Part shown: piece by piece, positions 1-7,993 of the stretch
Position numbering within the stretch: position 1 is the stretch's first letter
Layout: each line of letters opens with the position of its first letter
From: Akkermansia muciniphila
Lineage (GTDB): Bacteria; Verrucomicrobiota; Verrucomicrobiia; Verrucomicrobiales; Akkermansiaceae
Direction: 5' to 3'
DNA: 64,000 nucleotides
NCBI GenBank assembly: GCA_947624785.1
Contig: CANQLV010000010.1
Location: 62,001-126,000 of the forward strand
The notes under the pieces: model-generated
What the model was told of the DNA's origin: nothing
The model's input: only the letters and a program-made list of their open reading frames with translations
Database searches by the model: none
Translations under genes and position numbers: made by a program

Positions 1-946
1 CCCGGGACTGGAGGGCTTTTCTCCCGGGGGCCGCCTCGGAATTGACGAAGGGGTTGTTATCCCCCCATTTGGACCAGGGGCCGCGGGGGATGCGGTAGAA
101 TTCCACAAAGCGCCAGTGGACGACGGCCGTTCCTCCAGTGATGCCCAGGTAGTCGCGCACGGCGGGGGAAATGTCGATGCCCGCTCCCTTGTTCTGGGTG
201 TTGACGGGGGGCTTGTCACCGAAGACGTAGGGCCAGTCTTCCGTGGTGAAGGGGCCGCAGTCCTCCCACTGGGCAAAGCAGGAGCGCTTGTTGTAGACGA
301 TCTGCACCCATCTGCCCTTGCAGACGGATTGCCCTTTCCCCGTGTATTCCCGGCGGAACCACGGGATGACCCGTGACGCCTCCGTCTTGTGCTCTCCCTT
401 GCAAACGTCATTGTAGGGCAGCGCCACGTAAAAAGGGTTTTGCCGGGGGACGAACGTTTTCGGGCGGAAGTCCACGGTGCGGCCCACGGGGTCCGGATTG
501 TCGAAGCCGCCGAAGTTTTCCCGCCAGGCGGAGTCCCACGAGCTCTTGTGGTTGGCTACCGGGTTGCGCTCCGTGGAATCCTCCCCCACCCAGAAGACCG
601 TGGCGGTAATATTGAGCCGCCAGGGATAGGTGCCGGGGCTCTGCCTGGCCGTCCTGGGAAGGATGCGGGGCTGGGGCGCCGGGCGTTTGCCGCCCGCGGC
701 CGCGGCGGGCGATTTGACGATGACCCTGGGCAGCGGGTCCCGCTGCGTGGGGGTGATGATGACGGGGCCTTTGGGCCGTCCGGAGCTGTCCGCCAGGGCG
801 CGGGTTGCGCTCCGGCCCGTCTGGATGTCCGCCCTGGCGGCCCCTGCGGGAGCCAGGGCCAGCAGCGCAAGCAGGCATGCGGAGAGGAAGGAGTTCCCAG
901 CGGAACCCTTCCGGAATGCCTGTTGACGTTGCCAGTGTTTTACCAT
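1..946 (-). CDS. Secreted protein with RlpA/double-psi-barrel-like C-terminal region (partial at left edge)
   Basis: The reading frame is open from an ATG at 946 to the left edge, so the C-terminus is missing. The N-terminus is a signal peptide: a basic stretch, then a hydrophobic run (SACLLALLALAPAGAARA). A Pro/Ala/Lys-rich linker follows. The visible C-terminal part reads RWVQIVYNKRSCFAQWEDCG and later GAGIDISPAVRDYLGI. That Cys-Trp-Asp-Cys region plus an AGIDxSPAV segment resembles the double-psi beta-barrel of RlpA and expansin-like proteins, which bind or cut cell-wall glycans. The ATG overlaps the nadB stop codon by 7 bp, so translation is probably coupled to nadB. The fold assignment is by eye; a plain secreted protein of unknown function is the alternative. 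Confidence 0.72.
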   Translation of the reverse strand, partial: MVKHWQRQQAFRKGSAGNSFLSACLLALLALAPAGAARADIQTGRSATRALADSSGRPKGPVIITPTQRDPLPRVIVKSPAAAAGGKRPAPQPRILPRTARQSPGTYPWRLNITATVFWVGEDSTERNPVANHKSSWDSAWRENFGGFDNPDPVGRTVDFRPKTFVPRQNPFYVALPYNDVCKGEHKTEASRVIPWFRREYTGKGQSVCKGRWVQIVYNKRSCFAQWEDCGPFTTEDWPYVFGDKPPVNTQNKGAGIDISPAVRDYLGITGGTAVVHWRFVEFYRIPRGPWSKWGDNNPFVNSEAAPGRKALQSR

Positions 947-2544
947 CGGTGCAGTTGAGTGACGAAGCGGTGGTCCAGCTTGCCGGGATAATCCGTGTTG
1001 AAGTGGAGCCCGCGGCTTTCATTGCGGCGCATGGCGCAGTCCACGATCAGGGAGGCCACCGCCACCAGGTTGCGCAGTTCCAGGATGTCCGGCGTGATGC
1101 GGTACCCCCAGTAGAAGTCCTTCACCTCCCGGTGGAGCATCCGGAGGCGCGTGGCCGCGCGGTCCAGCCTCTTGTTGGTCCGCACGATGGAGACATAATC
1201 CCACATCAGGCGGCGGATTTCATCCCAATTGTGATAGATGACGGAAAGTTCATCCGGCAGGGCGGTATCCCCGTGGTGCCACGCGGGGATGTCGTAAGAA
1301 GTGGGGGAATCCTTCCTCAGGGGCTGAAGGGAGAGCATGGAGTTCAGCGCGCGCTTGGCGACCACCACGCATTCCAGCAGGGAGTTGGAGGCCAGGCGGT
1401 TGGCGCCGTGGAGGCCCGTGCATCCGGTTTCCCCGGCGGCGTAAAGGCCGTCCAGGCTGGTTTGGCCGTTGACGTCCGTCAGCACGCCGCCGCACTGGAA
1501 GTGCGCCGCGGGAACGACCGGAATGGGCTCCCTGGCGGGGTTGATGCCGTAGCGGTTGCAGGTCTCGTAAATCAGGGGGAAGCGCTCCTGGACGAAGCCC
1601 TCCGGCTTGTGGGAGATGTCCAGATAGACGCACATGCTGCCCGTCCTCTTCATTTCCGAGTCCACGGCGCGGGCGGTAATGTCGCGCGGGGCCAGGGATT
1701 TGCGGGGGTCATACTTGTGCATGAATTCCTTTCCGTCCGCTCCGGTCAGTACGCCGCCTTCTCCCCGCACGGCCTCGGAGATGAGGAAGGAGCGCGCTTC
1801 CGCTCCTTCCGCGCGGGTGTTGAAGAAGCAGGTGGGGTGGAACTGCACGAATTCCATGTTGGCGATGGTGGCCCCCGCGCGCCAGGCCATGGCTACGCCG
1901 TCCCCCGTGGCGGAATCATTGTTGGTGGTGTACAGGTACACGCGTCCGCAGCCGCCGGTGGCGAGCAGCACGCGGTCTGACCGGAAGATTTCCACTTCTC
2001 CGGAGGCGCGGTCCAGCACGTAGGCTCCCAGCACGCGGTCTTCCGTGACCAGGCCCAGCTTGGTCGTCGTAATCAGGTCGATGGCGAAGTGGTCTTCCAG
2101 CAGTTCGATGTTGGGGTGGAGCTTGGCCGCCTCCAGCAGCTTGGAGGTGATTTCCAGGCCGGTGGCGTCCTTGGCGTGGAGGATGCGCCGCTTGGTATGG
2201 CCGCCCTCCCGGGCCAGTTCGTAATCCTCCCCCTGGTGGCCGGGGTCAAAATTGACGCCCCATTCCAGCAGCTCCCGGATGGCGCCGGGGCCTTCCTCCA
2301 CAATGGTGCGCACGGCCTGTTCGTTGCACAGGCCCGCGCCGGCGTCCAGCGTGTCCGCAACGTGGTCTTCAAAGGAGTCGTTGCGGTCCCACACGGCGGC
2401 TATGCCGCCCTGCGCCTTGGCGGAACTGCAATCCAGAAATTTGCCTTTTGTAATGACGGCAACCTTGCCGTGTTCCGCCGCTCTCAAGGCGAAACTCAAT
2501 CCGGCAACACCTGCCCCAATGACTAAAAAGTCGCTCGTCTTCAT
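940..2544 (-). CDS. nadB: L-aspartate oxidase
   Basis: Oxidises L-aspartate to iminoaspartate, the first step of de novo NAD synthesis, in the cytoplasm with FAD. The N-terminus has the FAD dinucleotide-binding motif VIGAGVAGLSFALRA. It is followed by the flavoprotein signature SSAKAQGGIAA and, further on, FVQFHPTCF, RGEGG and GANRLASNSLLE, all typical of the NadB/SdhA/FrdA family. The length of 534 aa is normal for NadB. The C-terminal half has the NadB-type helical region and no sign of partner succinate dehydrogenase genes. The stop overlaps the start of the secreted-protein gene downstream. nadA and nadC are not in this window. Confidence 0.95.
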   Translation of the reverse strand: MKTSDFLVIGAGVAGLSFALRAAEHGKVAVITKGKFLDCSSAKAQGGIAAVWDRNDSFEDHVADTLDAGAGLCNEQAVRTIVEEGPGAIRELLEWGVNFDPGHQGEDYELAREGGHTKRRILHAKDATGLEITSKLLEAAKLHPNIELLEDHFAIDLITTTKLGLVTEDRVLGAYVLDRASGEVEIFRSDRVLLATGGCGRVYLYTTNNDSATGDGVAMAWRAGATIANMEFVQFHPTCFFNTRAEGAEARSFLISEAVRGEGGVLTGADGKEFMHKYDPRKSLAPRDITARAVDSEMKRTGSMCVYLDISHKPEGFVQERFPLIYETCNRYGINPAREPIPVVPAAHFQCGGVLTDVNGQTSLDGLYAAGETGCTGLHGANRLASNSLLECVVVAKRALNSMLSLQPLRKDSPTSYDIPAWHHGDTALPDELSVIYHNWDEIRRLMWDYVSIVRTNKRLDRAATRLRMLHREVKDFYWGYRITPDILELRNLVAVASLIVDCAMRRNESRGLHFNTDYPGKLDHRFVTQLHRW

Positions 2545-2650
2545 CTTGAATGGTACGGAACTGTAACATAACGGGAACCCTCAAGTCACGCCCAATGATG
2601 GGGCGGCGGGGCATATTTGTCTGGAAAAGAAGCGTGAAACACGCTAATTC

Positions 2651-3238
2651 ATGGGCATGAGACCCCAAGGGAACGAACAGGAGGCGCGCCGGAACAAGCA
2701 TGTGCGCAGCGCTCCGGCCAAAATTGCCGTGAAGGCGCTGGGAGAGGATGTGCTGGACGGGATTCTGGACAAGGCCCCCAACCCCCTGCTGCTGATTCTG
2801 GACTGCGTGCAGGACCCCCATAACCTGGGGGCCATTCTGCGGACGGCGGACGGCGCGGGCGTGGACGCCGTAATCGCCCCGCGGGACAAGTCCGTGGGCA
2901 TTACGGAGACCGTGCTGCGCGTCTCCGTGGGGGCGGCGGAAAAGGTGCCTTTCATCCAGGTGACCAACCTGGCGCGCACCATGAAGCAGCTCCAGGGCCG
3001 CGGCATCTGGATATTCGGCACCTCGGACAAGGGGGACCGCGACCTGTATGAGACGGATTTCACGGGGCCGGCCGCGCTGGTGATGGGCGCGGAAGGGGAA
3101 GGCATGAGGCGGCTGACGGAAGAGAATTGCGACTTTCTGGTCAGGATTCCCATGAAGGGGGGCGTTCCGTGCCTGAACGTATCCGTAGCTACGGGCGTAT
3201 GCCTGTATGAGATGGTGCGGCAGCGGCTGCGCTCCTGA
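2651..3238 (+). CDS. rlmB: TrmH/RlmB-type SPOUT RNA 2'-O-methyltransferase, short form
   Basis: Predicted to methylate a ribose 2'-OH in rRNA or tRNA using S-adenosylmethionine. The three SPOUT motifs are present: [18 protein letters not shown] (motif 1), [11 protein letters not shown] (motif 2) and [20 protein letters not shown] (motif 3), which form the trefoil knot and AdoMet site. At 195 aa it is shorter than classic RlmB (about 240 aa). It starts only about 45 residues before motif 1, so the usual N-terminal RNA-binding domain is missing or minimal. An in-frame stop at 2645-2647 directly precedes the ATG, so the protein cannot extend upstream; a second ATG at 2657 is possible. The target nucleotide cannot be told from sequence, so the symbol is provisional. 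Confidence 0.85.
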   Translation: MGMRPQGNEQEARRNKHVRSAPAKIAVKALGEDVLDGILDKAPNPLLLILDCVQDPHNLGAILRTADGAGVDAVIAPRDKSVGITETVLRVSVGAAEKVPFIQVTNLARTMKQLQGRGIWIFGTSDKGDRDLYETDFTGPAALVMGAEGEGMRRLTEENCDFLVRIPMKGGVPCLNVSVATGVCLYEMVRQRLRS

Positions 3239-3271
3239 TTCCATGATTGTTTTCCTTCTCCCTTCATCCTT

Positions 3272-4093
3272 ATGATTCAGGAACTTGAACTTGCTCCGGG
3301 AGAACGTGCCCGGTTCATTTCAGACATCCACTTCGGCCATGCCAAGGCGCTGGTCCGGGAGCCGGAGGAGCTGGCTTTCCTGCTGGAAGGGTGCACTTAT
3401 CTGGTGGTGTGCGGGGATCTCAGTGAAACCCGTGAAAGCCCCTGCCAGGCGGAAGGGCTGGAAAAACGCGCCCGTTTCCTGCAAATGTGCCGGGAGGCCG
3501 GAGTGCAGCCCGTGCTGCTGGCCGGCAACCATGACCCGGATGAAAAGTCCGGACTGCTGAAATTGCAGGGGGGCCGCGTCTGCGCCCTGCACGGGCATGC
3601 CCTGTTCAAGGAGGTGGCCCCGTGGGGATGGGAATATTTGAAAAACAAGCAGGCCTCCCGTGAGCTGGTTGCCGCGTTCCCGGAGGCGGATACGGATTTG
3701 CGGCGGCGGCTGGAACTGGCGCGCGCCATGAGCGTGCTGGTTCCCCCCATTTACACGCGTTCCGGGGCGTGCCGGAACAAGCTGGTGCGTTTTCTGGCGC
3801 ATTCCGCCTGGCCGCCGGAGCGGCCCGCGCAGATTCTTCTGGCATGGCTGACGATGATGCGGCGCATGCGGAAATTCACGGAACGCTTTTTCCCGGAGGC
3901 GGAAGTCGTCATCTTCGGCCATCTGCACCGCCGTGCGGTTACCGGGAAAAGGGGAGGGCGGCTGTACGTCAATCTGGGCGCCTGTTTCCACCATGCCGAG
4001 TGCTGGGCGGCGGACGTGACGGCGGAGGGGGGCGTCTCCATCCGCAGCTATACGCCTGAAGGGTATGACGGTCCGGCGGTGGTTCTCCGCTGA
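3272..4093 (+). CDS. Calcineurin-like metallophosphoesterase
   Basis: A 273-aa protein with the full metallophosphatase signature: SDIHFGH (D-x-H), VVCGDLSE (GD-x-x), LLAGNHDPDE (GNHD), an LHGH segment and FGHLHRR (GHxH). These residues bind a dinuclear metal centre that hydrolyses phosphoesters. No signal peptide or membrane segment is visible, so it should be cytoplasmic. It starts 33 bp after the methyltransferase gene on the same strand and is probably co-transcribed with it. The long helical insert between GNHD and GHLH resembles the UDP-2,3-diacylglucosamine hydrolase/YbbF-like group loosely, but the substrate cannot be assigned. Confidence 0.9.
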   Translation: MIQELELAPGERARFISDIHFGHAKALVREPEELAFLLEGCTYLVVCGDLSETRESPCQAEGLEKRARFLQMCREAGVQPVLLAGNHDPDEKSGLLKLQGGRVCALHGHALFKEVAPWGWEYLKNKQASRELVAAFPEADTDLRRRLELARAMSVLVPPIYTRSGACRNKLVRFLAHSAWPPERPAQILLAWLTMMRRMRKFTERFFPEAEVVIFGHLHRRAVTGKRGGRLYVNLGACFHHAECWAADVTAEGGVSIRSYTPEGYDGPAVVLR

Positions 4094-4172
4094 CCGCGTA
4101 CCGCGGAGGAAGGAAAAAAGGGAAGGGGAACGCGCCCGTGTTTAGGCGATAATGTGTTAGAGCACCGGATGA

Positions 4173-4394
4173 CTAGTCCATACAGTTTGTGGACGCGTTC
4201 CCCAAGGAGTTTGGCCGATCCTGTTTTCCCTTGTTGCCGGAAGGACAGTTTTTCCCGGAGCATTTCAGGGCGCAGCCCCGGCAGCAGCAGGGGCGCGAGG
4301 CGGAAAAGAACCTGGAGAGGAAGGACTCCGTTCTGGCGGGAACGCCGCCGGAGCATTTTCTTCCGTTGTTTCTTTCCGGGTTTGGGCTGACCAT
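4173..4394 (-). CDS. Putative small Cys-rich protein next to a metal-box promoter
   Basis: A 73-codon frame with a Cys cluster (RPCCCRGCALKCSGKNC) and no recognisable family. It is listed because a well-formed leftward promoter (TTGCAA, 17 bp, TAACTT at 4401-4429) with a perfect metal-box palindrome ends only a few bases before its ATG at 4394. It would be translated from a leaderless or nearly leaderless message. A second small Cys-rich frame at 7748 sits at the same distance from a similar promoter. There is no clear ribosome binding site, and composition-driven chance reading is a real possibility. The region otherwise contains no gene between 4094 and 4527. Confidence 0.3.
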   Translation of the reverse strand: MVSPNPERNNGRKCSGGVPARTESFLSRFFSASRPCCCRGCALKCSGKNCPSGNKGKQDRPNSLGNASTNCMD

Positions 4395-4400
4395 GAATGA

Positions 4401-4429
4401 AAGTTAGTGTAATCTAACTTACCTTGCAA
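4401..4429 (-). promoter_or_regulatory. Leftward promoter with metal-box palindrome
   Basis: Read on the minus strand: -35 TTGCAA (4424-4429), a 17-bp spacer, and -10 TAACTT (4401-4406). The palindrome AAGTTAG-N6-CTAACTT (4401-4420) has perfect 7-bp arms and covers the spacer and the -10. A bound repressor would block RNA polymerase. The same frame recurs upstream of the feo operon and the porin. Confidence 0.7.
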
Positions 4430-4468
4430 GAAAAAAGTTTGCCTCATCTAATATTTTTCAAGAAGAGG

Positions 4469-4516
4469 TTGACTTGACCGGAGCTTGGACTATTGTTTTT
4501 GTTAGTTAAACCTAAT
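4469..4516 (+). promoter_or_regulatory. Probable autoregulated promoter of the DtxR-type regulator gene
   Basis: TTGACT (4469-4474), a 16-bp spacer and TATTGT (4491-4496) form a plausible promoter. The box TTAG-TTAAAC-CTAA (4502-4515) covers the expected transcription start. The regulator ATG follows at 4528. This suggests negative autoregulation. Confidence 0.6.
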
Positions 4517-4527
4517 AAGCATCAGTC

Positions 4528-4935
4528 ATGATACGCAAAAACTTTCCCTCCCTGGAGCTGAGCAACAGCCTGGAGGATTACATTGAGGCCGTCCGCAACA
4601 TCGAGCTGGAAAAAGGGAGTGCCGCCGTAGGAGAGATCGCGGAGGCCCTGAACGTGAAAAAACCTTCCGTCTCCCTGGCCATGAAGCAGTTGAAGGAACG
4701 CGGCCTGGTGGAATATACTCAGTATTCTCCCATTGTGCTCACCCGGGAGGGCCGTTATTACGCGGACCGGGTCATTTCCTGCCACACCATGGTGAAGGAA
4801 TTCCTGATCACGGTACTGAAGATGGAGGAAAAGCGCGCGGATGAAGTGGCCTGCGGCATTGAGCACATCATGACGCTGGAGGAGATTTCCCGGTTCCGGC
4901 TCCTGACGGAGCATTGCCGGAAGAGCGGAGAATAG
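4528..4935 (+). CDS. DtxR/MntR-family metal-dependent transcriptional regulator
   Basis: A 135-aa two-domain regulator without the C-terminal SH3-like domain. Residues 1-75 form the winged helix (VGEIAEALNVKKPSVSLAMK, then GLVEYTQYSPIVLTREG). Residues 80-130 are the dimerisation and metal-binding domain. In the second domain Cys109, Glu112 and His113 (ACGIEHIMT) line up with the primary site Cys102/Glu105/His106 of DtxR. MntR proteins have Glu at the Cys position, so an iron-type sensor is more likely than a manganese sensor; this is inference. His86 matches an ancillary-site ligand. Its Glu partner appears shifted by one residue (Glu91), and the third ligand is Asp. Palindromes with core TTAG-N6-CTAA lie upstream of this gene and of the nearby transport genes. 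Confidence 0.92.
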   Translation: MIRKNFPSLELSNSLEDYIEAVRNIELEKGSAAVGEIAEALNVKKPSVSLAMKQLKERGLVEYTQYSPIVLTREGRYYADRVISCHTMVKEFLITVLKMEEKRADEVACGIEHIMTLEEISRFRLLTEHCRKSGE

Positions 4936-4955
4936 GAAGGCCCAGGACGTTTTTC

Positions 4956-4999
4956 AAAGGGATGGTTCATTTCCACATGAACCATCCCTTTCCTTTTAC
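4956..4999 (+). terminator. Terminator between convergent regulator and P-type ATPase genes
   Basis: Perfect 15-bp stem (4956-4970 with 4977-4991, 6-nt loop ttccac) followed by a T-rich stretch CCTTTTACT on the plus strand. It ends the regulator transcript and overlaps the ATPase stop codon region; on the minus strand the T tract is missing. Confidence 0.8.
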
Positions 5000-7092
5000 T
5001 GAGGGGTGCGGACCGGGGGCAGGCAGCGGCGCGTGCTGCGCGCGCTGACGTACACCGTGGAGGCGTTATGGAGGAACGCGGAAAGGGCCGGGGTAATCAG
5101 CCCGAACATGCCCAGCAGAATCAGGGAGGTGTTGAATCCGATGATGAAGCGGTAGTTGCGCTCTATTTTTTCAAGGACGGCGCAGCTCAGTTCCCTTAAA
5201 ACCACCAGTTCACTCAGGGAGCTGGACAGCAGGGAAATGTCCGCCACTTCACGGGCGATGTCGGAGGAATCCTTCATGGAGACGGAGACGTCCGCGCAGG
5301 AAAGGGCGGGGGAATCGTTGATGCCGTCACCCACCATGCACACCGTTCTTCCGGACTGCTTCAACTGCTGGATGAAGCGCTCCTTGTCCTCCGGCAGAAC
5401 CTGGGAGCGGTATTCCGTGATGCCCAGCTGGCGGCTGATGGCGCGGGCGGCGGACTCGCTGTCTCCGGTGAGCATGATGATGGAGGAAATGCCCTGCCGC
5501 TTCAGCCGGGCGATCGTTTCCCCGGCTTCCGGCCTGGGCGGGTCGCTGACGCCGATCATGCCGATCGCCCTGCGGCCTATGGCCAGGAAGATGTTGGATC
5601 TGCCCCTGGCGTGGCTGCGGATGGTCTGCCGCTGTTCTTCCGTGAGGGGAATGCCTTCATCTTCAAAAAGGAAGTGGTAGCTGCCCACGAGGACCTTCTT
5701 CCCATGCAGGCGGGAGGAAATGCCGTGGGCCACGATGTATTCCACCTCCGCGTGCTCTTCCTCATGGTGCAGGCCTTCCTCCAGCGCCTTGCGCACGACG
5801 GCCCGCGCCACGCTGTGGGGAAAGTGCTCTTCCAGGCAGGCGGCCGTTTTCAGGATGTATTCCCGGCTGCAGTCGCTCAGGGGGACAATCTGCGTCACCT
5901 GGGGGCAGGCGGAGGTCAGCGTGCCCGTCTTGTCAAAGACGATGGTGTCCGCCCTGGCGAACAGCTCCATGAATTTTCCTCCCTTGATCATGATCTTGCG
6001 CGCGGAGGCCTCCTTCATGGCGGAGATGACGGAAATGGGCGTGGCGAGCTTGATGGCGCAGGAATAATCCACCATCAGCACGGAGAGCGCCTTGGAGATA
6101 TTCCGGGTGAACAGGAACAGCGCCCCCGCCGTGAGCAGGGTGAGGGGAACGATGGAATCCGCGAGTTTTTCCGCCCGGCTCTGGACGCGGGCCTTCAATT
6201 CCTCCGAATGGTCAATCAGGGCGATGATGTTGTTGATGCGGGACTGGTCGCCCATGGCGTCCACCCGGATGACGAGGGAGCCTGTTTCCAGCGTGGTCCC
6301 GGCGAAGACGACGGAGCCTTCCTGCTTGGCTGCCGCCTCCGCTTCCCCTGTCATGGCAGCCTGGTTCACTTCCGCCTCCCCGGACAGGACGGCGCCGTCC
6401 ACGGGGATGACGTTGCCGGCGTCCACGCGGATCCTGTCCCCGGGCCGGATTTGTTCCATGGGAACCTGGCGCATGCCGTCCTTTTCCACCCTCCAGACTT
6501 GGTCCACGTTAATGCTCAGGCTGGCCGCAAGCGCCGCACGGGTCTTCTTCCGCGTGTAATTTTCCAGCAGGTCTGAAATGGAAAGAAGGAACATGATGGA
6601 ATTGGCCGTTCCGTAGGCCCTGGTGCCGATGGAGACCCCGATGGATACGGCGTCCAGAACCGCCACATTGAGCCTGCCGCTGCTCAGGCCTGCCATTCCG
6701 CGCCGGAAATAGGAGCCGTAATTCCAGAAAGCCTTGGCCATTCTGAGAGGGGGCGGCAGGAATAATTTGCAGAGCAGGAAGGAAGAAACTTTCCCGGCTA
6801 TCTTAAGGGAAAAGGATTGGCCCAGTTTCCTGGCTTCCGCCCGCTCTTCCGGTTCATGGCTGCGGAGCGTTTCCGGCCTGAGCCTGTCCAGCGCGCGGAA
6901 AATGGTCTGGGGATTCGCCCCTTCGTACAGGATGAACACCCCCCCGTTGCAGGGAGTGGCCTTGACGGAGCTGACCCCTTTCAGCTTCAGGAGCCTGCAT
7001 TCAATGCCGCAGGCCTGGTCATGGTTGAACATGCCGCGGCCGCAGCGCACCCGGAGCCTGCCGGGCGTATGGTGGATAACCTGATAGTGCAT
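4996..7092 (-). CDS. P1B-type heavy-metal ATPase with S-C-A metal site
   Basis: A 698-aa metal-export ATPase of the inner membrane. The N-terminal 70 residues (YQVIHHTPGRLRVRC and onward) look like the heavy-metal-associated domain 2 type rather than a CxxC HMA domain. Later come the actuator motif MTGEAE, the phosphorylation motif DKTGTLT, a degenerate HP locus (EHFPHSVARAVV) and MVGDGINDSPAL. The transmembrane metal motif that is usually CPC reads SCA here (VDYSCAIKLATPIS), so specificity cannot be inferred from classical Cu or Zn pumps. The frame is open 62 codons upstream, but that part lacks homology and covers a terminator hairpin, so I choose the ATG at 7092. It lies downstream of a small protein gene of the kind that accompanies such pumps and downstream of a metal-box palindrome. 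Confidence 0.9.
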   Translation of the reverse strand: MHYQVIHHTPGRLRVRCGRGMFNHDQACGIECRLLKLKGVSSVKATPCNGGVFILYEGANPQTIFRALDRLRPETLRSHEPEERAEARKLGQSFSLKIAGKVSSFLLCKLFLPPPLRMAKAFWNYGSYFRRGMAGLSSGRLNVAVLDAVSIGVSIGTRAYGTANSIMFLLSISDLLENYTRKKTRAALAASLSINVDQVWRVEKDGMRQVPMEQIRPGDRIRVDAGNVIPVDGAVLSGEAEVNQAAMTGEAEAAAKQEGSVVFAGTTLETGSLVIRVDAMGDQSRINNIIALIDHSEELKARVQSRAEKLADSIVPLTLLTAGALFLFTRNISKALSVLMVDYSCAIKLATPISVISAMKEASARKIMIKGGKFMELFARADTIVFDKTGTLTSACPQVTQIVPLSDCSREYILKTAACLEEHFPHSVARAVVRKALEEGLHHEEEHAEVEYIVAHGISSRLHGKKVLVGSYHFLFEDEGIPLTEEQRQTIRSHARGRSNIFLAIGRRAIGMIGVSDPPRPEAGETIARLKRQGISSIIMLTGDSESAARAISRQLGITEYRSQVLPEDKERFIQQLKQSGRTVCMVGDGINDSPALSCADVSVSMKDSSDIAREVADISLLSSSLSELVVLRELSCAVLEKIERNYRFIIGFNTSLILLGMFGLITPALSAFLHNASTVYVSARSTRRCLPPVRTPQ

Positions 7093-7100
7093 CGGTTTGG

Positions 7101-7144
7101 AAAAATGAAAAAGGGGGAAACGCCCTTCTCCGTGCGTTTCCCCC
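7101..7144 (-). terminator. Intrinsic terminator placed directly before the P-type ATPase start
   Basis: On the minus strand a perfect 11-bp stem GGGGGAAACGC/GCGTTTCCCCC with a 10-nt loop is followed by TTTTTCATTTTT. It lies between the stop of the small gene at 7217 and the ATPase ATG at 7092, only 8 nt before that ATG. There is no room for a promoter between, so the ATPase probably depends on read-through. Confidence 0.82.
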
Positions 7145-7216
7145 GTTGGAGGCTGCCCGTTCCGCTGGCGGAGAAGGAAACGGACTGCCCCAGTATGATG
7201 ATGAACAATGAGATTG

Positions 7217-7447
7217 TTACTGTTCCGGCTTGCGGTTTTCAGCGGCGGCCTCGTGGCACAAGTCCTGCGCTTCTTCACGGATATTGGCCAGTTGCTCCAT
7301 GGCCTTCTGCTGGATGAGCATGGCTTTGGAAAGCCCTTGGACGGCCAATTTCCTGGTAGCGGGGCTTTTAACCACTTTCGTGCCGATGGCGGCGGCGATG
7401 ACTCCGCCGACGAAGCCCCAGAGGCCCTTGTTGTTGATGTAACTCAT
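7217..7447 (-). CDS. Small protein accompanying a heavy-metal P-type ATPase (DUF6110-like)
   Basis: A 76-aa protein with one N-terminal hydrophobic segment (GLWGFVGGVIAAAIGTKVV) and then an amphipathic helical tail (KAMLIQQKAMEQLANIREEA). It matches my recollection of the DUF6110 family: short proteins encoded right before P-type ATPases of the S-C-A type. Its role is not known; a membrane-anchored accessory subunit is a fair guess. An 18-bp perfect palindrome lies 125 bp upstream, and a terminator separates it from the ATPase gene it precedes. Confidence 0.78.
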   Translation of the reverse strand: MSYINNKGLWGFVGGVIAAAIGTKVVKSPATRKLAVQGLSKAMLIQQKAMEQLANIREEAQDLCHEAAAENRKPEQ

Positions 7448-7571
7448 GGTAATGTTTTTTGTTGGGTTCAGCCGGCCTTGGCGGCATGCAGCCGTTTCTT
7501 TCCCGGAAGGGTTGGATGATCTCCAATAGGCCTGCTTTTTTGTAACGTTCCGCAGGTTTCAGGTCAAGTTG

Positions 7572-7607
7572 AATTAGTTTAAACTAATTTTTTTACGGTA
7601 CGTAAAA
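7572..7607 (-). promoter_or_regulatory. Two adjacent palindromes upstream of the small-protein/ATPase unit
   Basis: AATTAGTTTAAACTAATT (7572-7589) is a perfect 18-bp palindrome with the metal-box core TTAG-N6-CTAA. Immediately beside it TTTTACG-gta-CGTAAAA (7591-7607) is a second inverted repeat of different sequence. They lie 125-160 bp upstream of the ATG at 7447. A clean -35/-10 pair is not obvious; TAATTC (7571-7576, minus) could be the -10. Confidence 0.6.
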
Positions 7608-7707
7608 TTATTTTAAAGATTTTTCAATACATTGATCATAAAAGAGGTATGAAACGTGCTTCATGGAAGGAGTTCCAAATTGGAAAAGGGCTAAGGGAGA
7701 AAAAGTG

Positions 7708-7736
7708 TTGACTCAATAGTTAGTTCTATCTAACTT
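7708..7736 (+). promoter_or_regulatory. Rightward promoter with metal box (porin unit)
   Basis: TTGACT (7708-7713), 17-bp spacer, TAACTT (7731-7736). The box AGTTAG-TTCTAT-CTAACT (7718-7735) covers the spacer and -10. The design is the same as at the feo promoter. Transcription would start near 7743, giving either a leaderless small Cys-rich message or a 250-nt leader for the porin. Confidence 0.75.
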
Positions 7737-7747
7737 TGCCGCGTTGC

Positions 7748-7951
7748 ATGAACTTGACCCATACAGGACTTCACCGTTTCTTCCGCCGGATTTGCCGGTA
7801 CCGGAAACTGGCCGGGCTTCTCGTCCGGCGTCCCAGATACCGCCTGCTCTGCGGGGACTGTGAGTTCTGTATGGGCGCATGCGGCAAAGCCGTGGATGCG
7901 CAGTCCGCCGCAGGCCGGGAGCAGGAATGCTCCTCCGCCATGGAAGGCTGA
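7748..7951 (+). CDS. Putative small Cys-rich protein in the porin leader
   Basis: A 67-codon frame with an Arg-rich N-terminal half and the Cys cluster CGDCEFCMGACGK (C-x2-C-x2-C-x3-C), which could bind a metal or Fe-S cluster. No known family is recognised. Its ATG would be about 5 nt after the predicted transcription start of the metal-box promoter, so it would be translated almost leaderless. It ends 42 bp before the porin gene. The similar frame at 4173-4394 has the same arrangement. Alternatively this is untranslated leader of the porin message. Confidence 0.4.
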   Translation: MNLTHTGLHRFFRRICRYRKLAGLLVRRPRYRLLCGDCEFCMGACGKAVDAQSAAGREQECSSAMEG

Positions 7952-7993
7952 ACATCCGCGATTGACGAGGAAGACTCAAGATACAGCATTACT

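Noticed and set aside
4145..4220. tRNA-like phrase (GTTAGAGCACCGGATGACT)
   Set aside because: No acceptor stem, T arm or anticodon loop can be paired around it.
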